A stretch of DNA of 64,000 bases from Chrysomallon squamiferum (GCA_012295275.1 CM022673.1:12930288-12994287), one strand, 5' to 3'; positions 49,749 through 63,431 are shown, counted from the first letter of the stretch. A program made the numbers and translations. Notes: a model not told the origin generated them from the letters alone.

Positions 49749-50685
49749 ATTTCTGTAATTTCAACAGCAACTTTTTCATTCCTACAATAAAGGATAATCA
49801 GTACATACATAATGTAGCAATTAATAGTGATCTCACATTATTATTATTATTATTTTTTTTTTTTTTTTTTTTTTTTTTTATGAATTTAAAAAAAGAAAAA
49901 TTAAAATAATTTAAAAAAAGCATTTAAACTTACAAAGAGATTTAGATATACAATTCTTCTATTAACAGTCAAAATAGTTCTTATGAATTCAGTTTCAATA
50001 CCTGCAGTTAGGGAATGGAATGGAATATTTAATGATATCTTCTTGAAATTCTGAATATGGCTTTCATTTTGCTACAAAGTATTTGTGACAATTCACTTTA
50101 TTTTCTGATGGCGCAAGAATTTTTAAATAAAATTTTATTAACAATTTCAAATAGAATCTTGGAGGAGACTCAGTGAGGTGGTTTAAATACTCAGTACTGT
50201 ATTGGAATTATGAAGAAAAAAAAAAAAAAAAAAAAAAAACGTGTCAACTAATTATTTAATGTTATTCATAAAAAATTTCTTTAACTATCTCAAACAATAA
50301 TATACACTGAAATTAAATAAATGCCAATGCATGTCTTTTCCTTGATATTCTTTCTACATAACTTTCATCTCAAAACAAAAACTAAAGACAGACGACATCC
50401 TCTTAGTAATGACTGGTTTCCTAAAGAATAATGCATTACCAATGTATAACAATACAAAAGACAGTATAACTGGTTATCAGTCCTGTATTATTATGTTCTC
50501 ATAGCGGCAAAATATAAATAAAACTATTACACTTCACAATTATAAACACATGTATTAAATAAATAAATAATATAAACAAAATTTATTTGTTTTATTATTA
50601 TGTTTTAATATAGTTTATTTGTTTTGTTGCTAATTTTTCTGATAAATGTCTTAAAAAATATATAAAAATAATAATAATTAAAAAA

Positions 50686-50754
<69 letters not shown>

Positions 50755-51380
50755 AATAAATAAATAAATAAAATTAAAAAAAATTAAAAAAAATAAAAAT
50801 AAGGAGAAATAATTCTTTGTATTTTTTCTCGCATACCATATAATGTTTGTAGTCGATATTCAATATGAAGCATGTTATCAAACACAGCGACTACTCATAT
50901 TATTCTCATGTTTAGGAACTAATTATTCTTGTATTACCTCTAAGGGCAAAATTTGTTTTGTACTGCATATATTTTATTGTCATATTTTATTACAATTCAT
51001 TAGGAATTCGTATTTACTTGTTGTTGATGTGAATAATATTTGGCATGTTCCATCAGTGACGAGCATTCACATCTACATATGACTTCGAACCTCGTAGAAG
51101 AATTATGTGTAAGACTGGGGTTTATTTATTTATTATTAATTAATTTATTTAATCATATTATTATTATTTATTTTACATATATTAAAAGAAGGAAGCCTTC
51201 CATTCGTATTTGTGAATAATATAAAGAACTTATAATTATAATATTAAAAAGTCATATAAATAATATTTGTTACTGTTCTATGTGTTTAAGCATTTGTAAT
51301 TTAAATTAATTAGAAAAACAAGAATGCGAAAAACAAAAATAAGATTAACTTTATTTCAGTTATTGTAGCAACGTGACAAA
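49742..51380. promoter_or_regulatory. Head-to-head region, TERB1 and LRRC72
   Basis: The TERB1 start codon lies in a small exon (49781-49742, acceptor TTATTGTAG) that is mostly 5' UTR, so at least one further TERB1 UTR exon must lie upstream. LRRC72 starts at 51381 on the other strand. The roughly 1.6 kb between them is AT-rich, with a long poly-T near 49854-49879, an A-run near 50217-50239 and the AAT array at 50685-50772. No clear core promoter motif was found beyond a YY1-like AAAATGGCC over the LRRC72 start codon. Confidence 0.45.
50685..50772. repeat. (AAT)n(AAAT)n microsatellite
   Basis: About 18 AAT triplets pass into AAAT tetramers, between the divergent TERB1 and LRRC72 genes. Confidence 0.92.
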
Positions 51381-54300
51381 ATGGCCGAAAGTGAGAAGGT
51401 TTGTTCAAATATCTTATGCATGCTGGCCGAGTATCATCTTTAAAAAATTATAGTTGTCTGATATAAATCAAATTATTAATACAATGTGACACATATTTCT
51501 TAAACAGCCTAACTATTTACTGTTTAATGATAGTTTGTAATTAGGTTGTTATTGTTATTGTGTTTTCGTTATGAACCTAATCTCGTAATTTCGTTTAATA
51601 CTGTTTTTATTTTCCATTATTTTATACAAGGACAGATTATAATATTTTGCATCCTTGTCGTTTATACCAGCAACATAATCATGATGTGTTATAAAATATC
51701 ATGATTTAATATCTGGAGATCAATACCCAGTTTTGATTAGCATTCATCATTCCTTATGTCATGCATGTAATAAAAATAATATGATACCAAATGGAGTCAC
51801 CTCGTCTTATTGTGTGAATGTGGTGTGTTATTCATCATAAACAAAACTATGCATGTCCACAAAACACCTATAATTTGAATTTCTTTCCATGGGACAAGAA
51901 AACTATATATATATTTCGCAAATGATATGTATGACATCAATATTGTTGCTTTATAAAATTTATCTCATTTCTTTTTCAGATAATAGCTGAATTTCTATCA
52001 AAGAAAGGCCTCAGAAATAAAGATGTGGAAGAATTGTATCTGGGTAAAATGTATGTATAAAAACTGTAAATGATATAAAATATTATTACTGCTACTACTA
52101 CTACTACTACTATTATTATTTTAATATCATCATAATCATCAAAATAGTTGCAGGCTTATTGTTGATTGAAACGTATTAGAGAACAGCGAATAATGCAAAT
52201 ATTTAGTTTTATTTCCAAAAGATATGACTAATACATGGTATTTTAATTATTATTCATTCTGAGTTTCAGTTTATTATGATATGGAAATCAAATATTTTCA
52301 ATATTTTCTTTTGATTTAAAATTGTAAACAATAAAATTTTATATTTTATTTCAGAGGGCTCACAGAAGTGTGTGATTTACAGAGATTTGTATATTTAAAA
52401 CATTTGTGGTTGAATGGAAATAAGGTAAAAAAAATTCATTACTTTAGATGAGTTTACTGATTGTGTTCCACTAAGTATTTTTATTCTTGTACAATAAAAT
52501 AAAGTTTTAAAAAACACCCAACAAACCAAATAATATTAGGACGTGTCCCTGCATTAAAAAATCTCTCAAATTTGTAAAATTGAATATATTAGTCTAATAT
52601 ATTGTTTCTTAGACACAACTGAAAACATATCATTGTGTTTGATGACATGTTAGGATAATGACTGAACAAAATAATTTTTAGTCTATAAAACTTTTATTTC
52701 TACAGTTGTGGAGAATCAACTGCATTCAAAAGAACCTACACCTGACTGAGCTGTACCTGCAGAATAATGAGTTAGTGGATGTTACTGGAGCTCTGCATCA
52801 CTTGACCTGTCTCCAGGTTCTCATGCTTCAAAACAACCAGCTCAGCAATCTAGAGGCAATTATGCATGAACTGCGAAACATGCAAAGTCTGGACACACTG
52901 AGTAAGTGGACACTTACTTTTTTTTTTTTTTTTTTCTTGCAGAATAGTCACAGAGCTGTCCTAGGAAATCATTTAATCTTTTTACCAGTTAGATAAATGC
53001 TGTTCTCATTTTTATCCTCATACATATTTGTAACCAATTTTGTGGTAATCAGGTGAGAGTTCTTCTATTCGTTATTGTTTTCTTTATTACCATCTACGTA
53101 AACCCCAAATTATTAAACTAAACTTATTAATATTAAAAGTTTTATATTTCATTACATTTAAAGATAATAGCATTATATATTAATATCAAGATTGCATATT
53201 TGTTGTTTAAAAATGGATTATTTTACATATTTTTGAATATTCATAAGGTTAAACAGAACAGTCTTATTTGTGCTTGGGGCCATTTTGAATGTGTCCTGAT
53301 TTTTTTTTAAAGAGGTTTTAAACTATCTCCATTTTCAAAGGACTGGCAAATTAAAAATCAAAGCAGTACTTTGAATATTTATAACACAAAATTTTAATTT
53401 AGATAGATTCACTGCCATTCACTGCCCTTTTGAAAAAATCAGTGTCTTATTATAATGAGAATGTTCAAAACATGTTAAAATTAAATTTTATTTGGTACAG
53501 ATCTCTTCAGCAATCCTGTGGCTCAAGAAGTTGAATATCGTTTTTTTGTGATTCGTTCACTGCCATCTCTAAGGTTGCTTGATAGAAAAGGTAAAATATA
53601 TTTAGTCGAATATTTATTCTTTTTAAATTCCACCAAAAGTCAACTATCTTACTTCAAGTCTCACCGTTTTGTAAAAGCTTCCCAAATTACTTTTGTTAAA
53701 TATTATGGGCAACATTTGTTATCAAAATGGAAGCAATTTGAACACATAGAACAAATATTTTCTTTTCTTCTTTTTTTTTTTTTTGCTGTATATTTGTTAC
53801 TTTAAAAATCCATCAGAATTAATTTATCATTATTTTAAGTTTATTTTCTTTGTAATTTTTTTTTAAAATTTTTTATATCAAATTAAATAAATAAATAAAT
53901 AACAAACAATAATAATAAAAAATAAAAAATTTCCTCTATCTGCTACAGTACTTTGCTGTTAAAAATTAATTATTAACTCTACATTTTCAGAAATTGTGAA
54001 ATCTGAAAAAGACTTAGCTAGAAAAATATATGACCAGGAGCAGGAGGAAGTGAGACAGACTATTGCTTTTGGTCGAAGGTCTCAAGGTCCACCAGATCTA
54101 TACTTCCCACTGACCCCTGTAAAGAATATTCATCTACACTCTGATAATGTGCAATCTAGTCCAGGTATGTATGTATGTTACTTCTTGCACAAACACCAAT
54201 ATAATGTAATCAAATATTATTGGAAACTTTAAAGCATAAATATTTATAATTTGTTGGTTTTATCACAGAAATGTCTAGGTAAATAACATAGACATACAAA

Positions 54301-54964
54301 AGGTAATTTTCTGCATAAACCATAACAGTTTGTCTTTCCTTAAGAATATTATTTGGATTTTTTAATTGATTATGTTTGTGATATAAAAATCGTATATAAT
54401 TTTTCTTTTTAGGAAAAGAAATTGCAAACAGTTTTTATAGGGATAGGTGAGATTTTTAGTTTTTTGTGCATGTTACTTAAAAGCATTCAAGGTTAAAAAT
54501 AATATTAAGAAAAAGCTAAAATTATTAATAAGTTGCAGTTAAAGGATAATCAAAATGTACACTGCTTTAAAAACAAAACTATTCTAAATTAAACAAATAA
54601 ATTCTGCACAACATGAATTGTTTTATTTAATTAAATCTTTTTATATGTATTCACGAAAGCTGCTATTAAATAACCAAATATGTTCATCAGATTAATTTGA
54701 ACAACATATTATCAGGTCACATTAACATATAAATTTATTGGTAAAATGATTTTCAGTCAATAAATAGTATCTGAGTTTTTTTAAACAACAAATTTCAGCG
54801 TAATTTATGATGATCCTGAGGAAGCGTTCAACCAGCGGAGATTAAGGAATTCTGTGAAAATTTATACAACACTTAACTGGTCAAAAGTACCAAAGTATGA
54901 AGAAAGAAGACAATCTGAAGCCCCATTTGAAACTCCAGAAAGTGTAACTTACGTGTATCGATAA
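51381..54964 (+). CDS. LRRC72: Leucine-rich repeat-containing protein 72
   Basis: Eight exons join in phase: 51381-51398, 51980-52050, 52355-52424, 52706-52901, 53501-53590, 53991-54164, 54413-54446 and 54799-54964, giving 272 residues, close to the human protein (about 290). The order is an N-terminal helix (IIAEFLSKKG), four or five SDS22-type LRRs at about 20-125 (VEELYLGKIGLTEV, LKHLWLNGNKL, LTELYLQNNELVDV, LQVLMLQNNQLSNL, LFSNPVAQE), an LRR cap (FFVIRSLPSLRLLDRK), then a charged tail. The tail has family-specific IAFGRRS, YDDPEEA and LNWSKVPKYEER blocks that separate it from generic LRR proteins. Its function is poorly defined; LRRC72 is usually grouped with cilium- and flagellum-expressed LRR proteins. 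LRR residues are intact and no truncation is seen. The main alternative would be another short axonemal LRR protein, which the tail argues against. Confidence 0.88.
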
Positions 54965-55400
54965 ACTCGTTTTTATGCAAGCATTTTTAAAACTATCTTT
55001 ATGCAAATGTTTATAAAAACATGTATCTATATGGTTGTATAAACAAATCTTTTTATTATCTTTATTAAGTTCTGTTTATATTTATACCATTTTAGATTTT
55101 TATATAAACAAAGTTTTAATATATTTATTAAACTAATTTTTATACAAATGTATATATTTGTTTCCTAAATTTTGCAGTTTTATAAGCATTATCATAAAAA
55201 TGTGGTGTTTATGCAAACAGTTTTATCATTTTTTTAAAATTGTTTTCATTACAAGATTTTATCATTACTTTTAATATTCTTTTAAAAATGTTACTTCTCC
55301 ATCTTTTTAAAAAAACAGGATGAAATTTCATTTTTCACTGAATAAATTTTATTTTCCTTTGCTAATTTAGAATGCAAATAAATCTGCTTATCACATAGAA

Positions 55401-55452
<52 letters not shown>

Positions 55453-57098
55453 TATTCTTTTAATTAAAAGTGAAATTGTATAACAATCTCTATTTATAGA
55501 TTTATTTATGATCAATGCTAAACACATATATTTTATTTGTAATGCCATGAAAGTTACTATCAGGTGTTTACAATACATTTTTTTCTTCCCTAAAACATTA
55601 GTGATGTAAATCCTGATCCAGTTTTATCCTGACCATATAATTATATACACTCAGCAAACTAAATATTACTAATCTAGTTAATGTAGAACATTTCGTTTTA
55701 AAGTTGTTCCTAAAATAGTTTCATCATATGATAAATGGACATGTTCTTTCTCATTTAAATGAATTAGTTTGAATTGTAAATGGGGAAAACAGTAATTAAA
55801 TGTTTCTTGTTTAAATATAATTTCTGAATCAATCCAATAAAACATATTTTCATTTACACCTGAAAATAAAAAGTGGCAGATATTCCATTACAAGAACTGT
55901 ACTAAATCTTGTTTAATGCTTTAATAAAATTAAGTTTTAATAAAATATATGCATATGTGTGTACATAAATGACTGTTTATGAATGATTGTAGGCATGTTT
56001 AGTGTTTGTTACTCTATGTATGTACAGGTAAATACTTACCTGGTACAGATTTTTAGATATAGTTTAATCACTTATACAAGGAAAAAATAATGTTAATTTA
56101 TAAATAGTATACTATATGGCTTGAAATTCTTTACAGGATTTCATATTTTATCTGTCATTTTTAACCATGTCTTAAGAAATAAACCACATCACCAAAATCC
56201 ACAACAAAAAAAACCCTCAAACAAAATAATAAAAAAAGTACTTTTCATGTTTCATGTTTTATTTTGATGACATACATGCAGTTATAAATTACAAAAAATA
56301 TTTTTTCTGTTAAATACATGTGATACAAAATTTTCTAAACTGTGATGAAACTGAGATTTAGAAAAAAAAAAAATGTAATGTTATTTTTAACATGTTTATT
56401 TTATGATAAATGTACATGATGTTTTGAAATGAATGTACATGAAAATGAGGTGGTTAATTCTGTGATTTGTCAATTACATAAATTTTTTGATGACAAGACG
56501 TATGATGATATGATGAAAGGTGGGTTAATGTTAATGTTAATAATAAAAATAAATAATTAAATCACATATTTGTACATTAAACAATCTGCCATATTCCTGC
56601 TGTGTTTCACCACAGAGCAAACAAAATAAACTGACTAGTGGTGAGATATAAATGCAGATATTACAAAGTTTTTGTTTTTGTTTTTTTACTTAAATAAAGA
56701 AAGAAAAAATAAAGATAACAAAATGAAATATTTATCTCAATAGTGTGTTATTATTGGATTTAACAATCAACAACATTTGAAGAAACATCTCAAAATTTCA
56801 GTTATAAATCCAACATGAAAATATGCTGAACAGACCTCACTGTGTATGGAAGTGAAAATAGTAACTTTTTAATTTTTATATTGTGTTAATACTGTTGTCT
56901 CAACACTTTTCAAGAAATAGAGATTCTATAGTTTTGTGCTGTACATTATAAACCTTGTACTCGACAAACGTTACAGACAAACAAAATAACAGACATCAGA
57001 AAATGTGTCACACCTAACATCCATTCATGTGTGCATTTAACATGCACCATTTTGTACACTTGTTTCCACAAGGCAAAATATTTTTCAAATATAAATAC
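54965..57098. other. Convergent spacer, LRRC72 and TADA3
   Basis: 3' UTRs of two tail-to-tail genes. It contains a pure TA run at 55405-55450 and very AT-rich DNA. No coding sequence was recognised. Confidence 0.6.
55405..55450. repeat. (TA)n microsatellite
   Basis: About 23 TA dinucleotides in the spacer downstream of LRRC72; able to form cruciforms. Confidence 0.92.
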
Positions 57099-57261
57099 TC
57101 AAAGCTCCAAAGCTTTAATTATCGCATCTCTTTCCTTTATGGCTTTCCATGCTGCCTCTTTTTCTTTCTTGGTCGGAGTTTTCTTTTTCTGTCGAGCTGC
57201 CTGGATTTTTCTATACGCTTCCATCACCTGAAATTAAATGTAGTTTTAGTTAGTAATAATC

Positions 57262-57292
<31 letters not shown>

Positions 57293-60200
57293 TGAGATAT
57301 GGTCAAGGTATGATAATAAAACTTCTTTAATTAAAAATTATTATTTATTACTGAACTAATCTCACCATAGATGTTTGTGATTTCAATTTAAACAACAGAA
57401 AATAGTCACACATATATTCTAAATTAATTCAATAAATTCAAATGTACTATTCTCTCATTTTCTCAGGGTTTTTTTATTAGATATTAAAAATATTCCATAA
57501 CCACAAATATAAATTTAAAAAAAAAGAAAAAGGTTTACACATTTATTTTGTTTTTATTGTCCACTAATTAAAGAAAAAATGAACTGCTACCATATTTTAT
57601 CCTTTCAACGTTTTATAATTTCAGGAGGTAAAACTATTAAAAAAAATAATTAAAGTGTGTGTGTAACAATTAATAAAAATAATACAGAAACAATGAAAGC
57701 TATCAAAAACTGAAGAAGTAACTTTATTGTTTAAACACACTCCCAATCTTTTTGAAAACAAAATGCCATTGCATATGTCAGTTATTCACAGAACATATTA
57801 ATGTACCAACTATTATCGATGAAGCACAAATTCAGAATATATTTAAGTTCTAAGCAAATGCTGAATAAATTAAATTTATTCCTCTATGATTCCAAAACAT
57901 AGGCAATTTATTTTTAACACTGAAATCATTGGTATAAATTGTGAGTTGTTTTTATATATTTTTAATAAATCAATAAAAACGAAACAATCATGAAACATAG
58001 TAAAATAATAAATTAAAAATAAATACAATTTAATACAAACAATTGAATATTGTAGTTGCAAAATAAAGACAGTTTCCAGTGTTCAGTCTGTTAGCCGCTC
58101 AAAACTGCAAAATCACAATAATTATAAAGTTTTCTGATATACATTTTAAGGAATTTATTGACCTATCTTTTTGCTTTACTATAATTTTCAAATATTATTT
58201 GGTGACAATAGTCAGATTATAATGCTTTAAGGTGGTAGCTACAATTTTTTAGATTTGTTTTTTGTAATTCTTTATAAACTTTCATAAACATTAATTCAGT
58301 TTTGTCAAGTCTTTGATTCACATATTACAGTATTAGATTTTAAACAAACAGTTTGAAGTTCAATAATTATTAGTTACTAATTAAATATTTAATACTGAGT
58401 TCTAAAGAATGTCTAAAACAGTCCAAACACCTACCTTTAATTTATCTCTCTAATGATCAAGGTAAAAAATAAAAAGTACCAAATTGTGGCCAAATTTTTG
58501 TAACAATTCCCCCTGGCTTCTTAATTTGTTACATCCTTTATTATTAGCAAAGGATGATGTTCAGTAAACCTTGCATATTCACAGACAAATTTGTAAATTA
58601 TGATATTGCAGATATTTGTTAACAGTATCCAAGTTAAAAGAAACCAAAACGTCACTCATAAATGTAAAAAAATCATTAATGAATACTCTCAAGTATTTTC
58701 TAACAACATCTGTGCTAAAAAGCATCCATGGAATACCTCTGCATCTGCTGCCACCAGTTTCTTCCTCATTTCTTGTCGTGACATTTCCTCCTTGGCTTTC
58801 TTTATCAGCTGTTTTATTACGACAACATTCCTGTCATGTAAGGCCCGTAACTCCTGCTGTTTCTGTTTTATCTCGGCAAGAATTTCATCTTCAGGATCAT
58901 CATCTGGCTGGTCCTCAGCATCTATTATACCTGAATGAATAATTGCTTTTTTTTGGGGGTTTTTTTTAATTGATAATGATTTTCATACAAAAGAATTTAA
59001 TTTTTGGTATTATGAAATTATAGAAAAGTTAATTGTAAACTTTAAGTAATCGGAAAGATCAGAGGATTAGGTTTTGGAAACATTTATTGTTTTTTAAATT
59101 CATGCATTTTAAATAACATTTCATATTTATAGAAGATGGCTGATCTGTTAATTTCAAATGGAAAACATTTAAAGATTTAAACAAATAAAGAAACAAAGAA
59201 AGAATGAAATAAACAAACAAACAAAAAAATAAATAAACAAATAAAGATTTTAATTGAAACTGAATTGGAATTAATTTGATCTCACTTTAATCCTTTCATA
59301 TACACATTTCTGCATTTTATGTTTGAACAGAGACTGCAAAATGTTCCATATACAAAAATTTTCTCAAATTCAAAATACAGAAATATTTGAAAATGTACTG
59401 AAATAATATTTATAATTATGACAACACACCTTGTTCTTCCAATTCTTTCTTTATGCGTTTTTCCAAGGTGGATTGGGTTCCCAATATTCAGCTGCTTGGC
59501 CAGTGTGCGTGGGGATATGGCTGGAGCTTCATCAGCACTATCTGAAAAAATGTCTACACCAGAGTTCCATTATTATTTTACTTACATATGCAATCACTTT
59601 TTATTACTGACAATTTACTGTACATTTATTATCCTAGTTTTAAAAGCCTTTACAAATAGACAATATAATTATTATTACTATTTTTTTATATATATATATA
59701 TATAATAATGATATGATATTAAATAAGTGTTTCTAAAACTGAGAAAAAGCTCCAGAGTTTGGTGATTTTTATTTTTATATAGTTGTAAGAGTTGCATAAC
59801 ATTTGATTGTTCAGGTAAAACAAAAAGCAGATTTGTTTAATACAATTTTGTATACTTTAAAAAAAAAGCAGACACAGACAGTTAATTATTAAGATTTAAA
59901 ACAATCAGTAAAATGCTTAAAACTTAGATCAACAAATATCTCTAGGTACCTTTTGCACCATTTTCGTTCATGGAATCGTCAATGTGTGTCATGATGTTCT
60001 CTTCTATTAATGCTGCGACCAGTCGCTGAGTCAGGGGCCCAAATGGGGAATCTTCCATACTTCTGAAAAACAAATATGAAAATAATGCCTCAGATTACTA
60101 AGAACTGAAAGAGAATGATTACAAATAAAAATATTTTTTAAAATGTTATTTTGAAGAAGCAAGGAGTTCTTTTGATGATAATAAATTATGTAAATCCATA

Positions 60201-63108
60201 TATTTTAAACTGGAGCAAGAAAAACAGTAATAAAAACAATTAATGAAAATATTTATTAAAATATTTACAGTTTGATGAAAGTATGAATGTGATTGATTAA
60301 CTGATTGCATATATTCATAATGGAAACATATTAAACAGAATCAATAATACAAATAACAGAAATAAACATTATATATTGAAATGATTTTTCAATTTTACTT
60401 ACATGGATTCAGCCTTCTTCAACAGAGTGGTAGCATCATGCATTCCCAGAGAAGAGTTACTGTGATTACTATTAGTATTTTTTCTTTTGTCATTTATTTT
60501 TGCACCTGTGGAAAAAAAAAAATTTCCAAATCAAAAACAACATTAAAATATTTTCTGTTACTGAACCTTTTTACTTTCATTTTCTGTTGATTGTAAAAAG
60601 GAAACAAAATTAGTTTTTAATTTGTATTAAATGACAATGTGAGAAAAATAAATAAATAAGAAGAAAATGGCAGCTCTATACCTCCTCCCACAAGACTCAA
60701 GGTCTTATATTATGGTTATACTTTTTTATCATTAGGAAAGGTTGGTGTAATTAACATATTTATTAAAACTATTTAAAATGAATTCAAATATAACTTTAAT
60801 TGTTATGAGAATGACTATTGTCACATTAAATTATAATTCAGTCCTTATTATACGTAACATATATAGACTGTAGAATTTAAGTTACTGATTAAATAAAAAA
60901 ATTTTTAATAAAATGATTATCCTGATTCTTCTTCTTCTTCTTCATCAATGTTCAGACAGGGATAAATTGTACACATGAAAACCAAAACCAAAAATAATAC
61001 AAAATGGAAAATGAAATACAAAAAATCTGATACCTTCTCTTTGCTCCTCCAACATATCTTCTTCTGCCCATTTCTCTGAGTAATGCTTTCCAAGAGGAGG
61101 TATTTTAAAGCTTTCGGAATCTTGTTCGTGTGACTTCAACAAGTCATCGAGAACTTTGAGGTCATCGTTGGTAATTTCTGCACAGTAAGGCTCAACTGAG
61201 CTCCAGAACCTGTTCACTGCATCGTTTTTAGGCAACTTAGGCAGTTCCACAGGAGAGTCAACAAAATCATAGTCGAGTACTTTGTTCTGTGGTAAATTGA
61301 TATTTTAGAAAAATCTTCAAAAAATTGATCAATATGGTAACTTTGTCAATTTTTTTGTTACTAACAACCAAGAGTAACTTAAACCACTGGCATTTCTGTC
61401 AGTGTATTTGTTCTTCTACACATTTTATGATTTTTATATAACAGATAATAAAAATAAATTTTGTAAAACATCAATCTTCTTTAAAACTGTTTTAAACATT
61501 AGCCCATATATGTTGTCAAGAACATCAAAAAATATTCAAGAATTTATTAGGCTTCATGTTAACATGATTACATCACAGATAGGCTGACATTCACCTGCAT
61601 ATTTTTGCTCTTGGCTCTGACAGGGGGTGGGGGAGTGAGCTGAGATGCTTTCCCACTGGAATCCTTCAGCTTTTTGTTTGGTTTATCGTCACCAGCACCT
61701 TTACCTCGCTTGCCAGGAAGTGGTTCAGAAGGCTACAAACAACATTTTAAAACATTTTTATTGAAATACTGTAGGTTAAAATTCACATATTTAAATGTAT
61801 GTGTGTATGTCTGTGTGTGTGTGTGTGTTTGTTGGTGTAAACAAATATCTCTGTACAGGTCTACACCAGTATAGAGTCATACATTCAAATTTGTATTATA
61901 TTCACACATACATAAATTCAAATGCTTAAACATATATATATATATATGTGATTACATTGGATAAACATATATTACTGTATGATTGGATCACTTTGGGTTT
62001 TATAAATATTTTAAAAAAAAAAAAAAGTAGCAATTATAAATTATAGACTAAAACATTTATCAGAACCAGAACAGGCTGCAAAACACAACTAAAAGTTCAT
62101 GATAAATTTTTGAAAAACTTCTTGTTATTAAAAAAAGTATACATTGTGTCAAAGACACTAACTGTGGCAACTCCTTTTTTGTCTTTCTTATCCTGCCAGT
62201 TGTTAAGTAGTTGAATTTCCCCCTCCAGCAGTTTCAGACGTTTTCCTGCGTTTGCGAGAAGTGTCTCTATATCAGTTTGTAGCTGGTTCATCTCATCTAG
62301 AGAACAAGACTCATCTTCCGATCTTGACAGAACTGAAACAGAGTTAATATTTATTACATTATTCTATAAACAAAGTTAGTATTTATTACATTATTCTGTA
62401 AACAAAGTTAGTATTTATTACACTATTTTGAAAACAGAGTTAATATTTATTACACTATTTTGTAAACAAAGTTAGTATTTATTACACTATTTTGTAAACA
62501 ACATTAATATTTATTACACTATTTTGTAAACAGAGTTAGTATTTCCTACATTATGCTGTAAACAAAGTTAGTATTTATTACATTATTCAGTAAAAAAAAG
62601 TTAGTATTAATTCACTATTTTGTAAATAGAGATAGTATTTAATATGTTATTTTGTAAACAAAGTTAGTATTAATCACATTCACTTATGACAGAAATTAAA
62701 AGTTAGATTACAATCAGTCATTATTTCTAAATGTGATTAATATCTTGGGAAAATATTTTTTAAAAGACTAGCATGAGCTAATGTCATTAAGACATTTGTT
62801 TCACTAATGATTTCAGTTATATTTTTAACTTGGGTTTTTTTAAATTACATTAATCTTTTTGCCCCCTCAGTTCTAATAAAATATATTTCAGATGTAATAC
62901 CTGTATTAATGATTTTTTTTATTTTATTTCTTTTAAGTTTAAAACTGAAAATTTTATTACCTATATTTTAAGTTATTAATTCTGTAAGAGTTTTGTTTAT
63001 CTTACTTGACGTGTATTTTGGACATTCTTTCACGTGGTCGACAGGCAGAAGATCAGGAAACTGAAGAGGACAGTCCTTGTCCTGTACCACCTTCCCTTTA
63101 CCTTTCAT
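57099..63108 (-). CDS. TADA3: Transcriptional adapter 3 (ADA3), frame break in one exon
   Basis: Nine minus-strand coding exons: 63108-63006, 62332-62163, 61732-61595, 61286-61034, 60505-60403, 60062-59950, 59541-59430, 58930-58737 and 57227-57099, about 437 residues (human about 432). Family blocks run throughout: CPLQFPD and DHVKECPKYTS, a coiled-coil helix ending WQDKK, KNDAVNRFWSSVEPYC, FKIPPLGKHYSEKWAEEDMLEEQ, SPFGPLTQRLVAALIEENI, then C-terminal DPEDEILAEIKQKQQELRAL, MSRQEMRKK and RQKKKTPTKKEKEAAWK. TADA3 links TADA2 and GCN5/PCAF in the acetyltransferase modules of SAGA and ATAC in the nucleus. Exon 59541-59430 is 112 bases, one more than phase allows. Its first half reads SPRTLAKQLNIGNP and its second half STLEKRIKKELEEQG in another frame. 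The rest is intact, so an assembly indel is more likely than a pseudogene. Upstream, a non-coding exon ends at 63936 (AGCAAG|GTAAAT). Confidence 0.93.
62341..62674. repeat. 32-bp minisatellite at a TADA3 intron 3' end
   Basis: Ten consecutive 32-base units (62341-62660) and a 14-base partial unit. On the + strand a typical unit begins AAGTTAGTATTTATTACA and ends CTGTAAACA or TTTGTAAACA. The array starts eight bases from the TADA3 acceptor (exon starts at 62332), in register with it. Read on the TADA3 strand, seven copies contain TACTAAC, the branch-point consensus; two copies (62373-62404 and 62533-62564) also supply a CAG acceptor after it. Confidence 0.95.
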
Positions 63109-63429
63109 TATCTGGAACACAAAAATATCTTAATTATTTTATATATCATAATGATAAAATATCTGTTTTATTTTACATCAAAACTTTTTATTAACAACTG
63201 TTATCTGGTTGGTTTTTTGAGGTTGTTTTTTTTACAATTTTTGTTGTCATTGTTCAGTTTGTTGTTTTGTTTGTTTGTTTTCTTTCCTCATCATTGTCAT
63301 TGTTGAATTTGATATCTTTAATATCATTTATAACCGTGGAAATAGTGATAATAAGAATACAGTTAATATTAATTGGAATACTTAATTATATGCAAAATGT
63401 TTATAATATCATATGCTCTCTCTCTCTCT

Positions 63430-63431
<2 letters not shown>

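Noticed and set aside
58600-58942. Two overlapping plus-strand open frames of about 110 residues
   Set aside because: Antisense to the strongly conserved TADA3 exon at 58930-58737.
62341-62674. CRISPR-like array of 32-bp repeats
   Set aside because: Units are directly contiguous with no unique spacers, copies are diverged, and the locus is an animal intron. It is a minisatellite.
57099-63108. TADA3 as a pseudogene
   Set aside because: Only one frame break was found in nine exons; all other splice sites and conserved blocks are intact, so an assembly indel is more probable.
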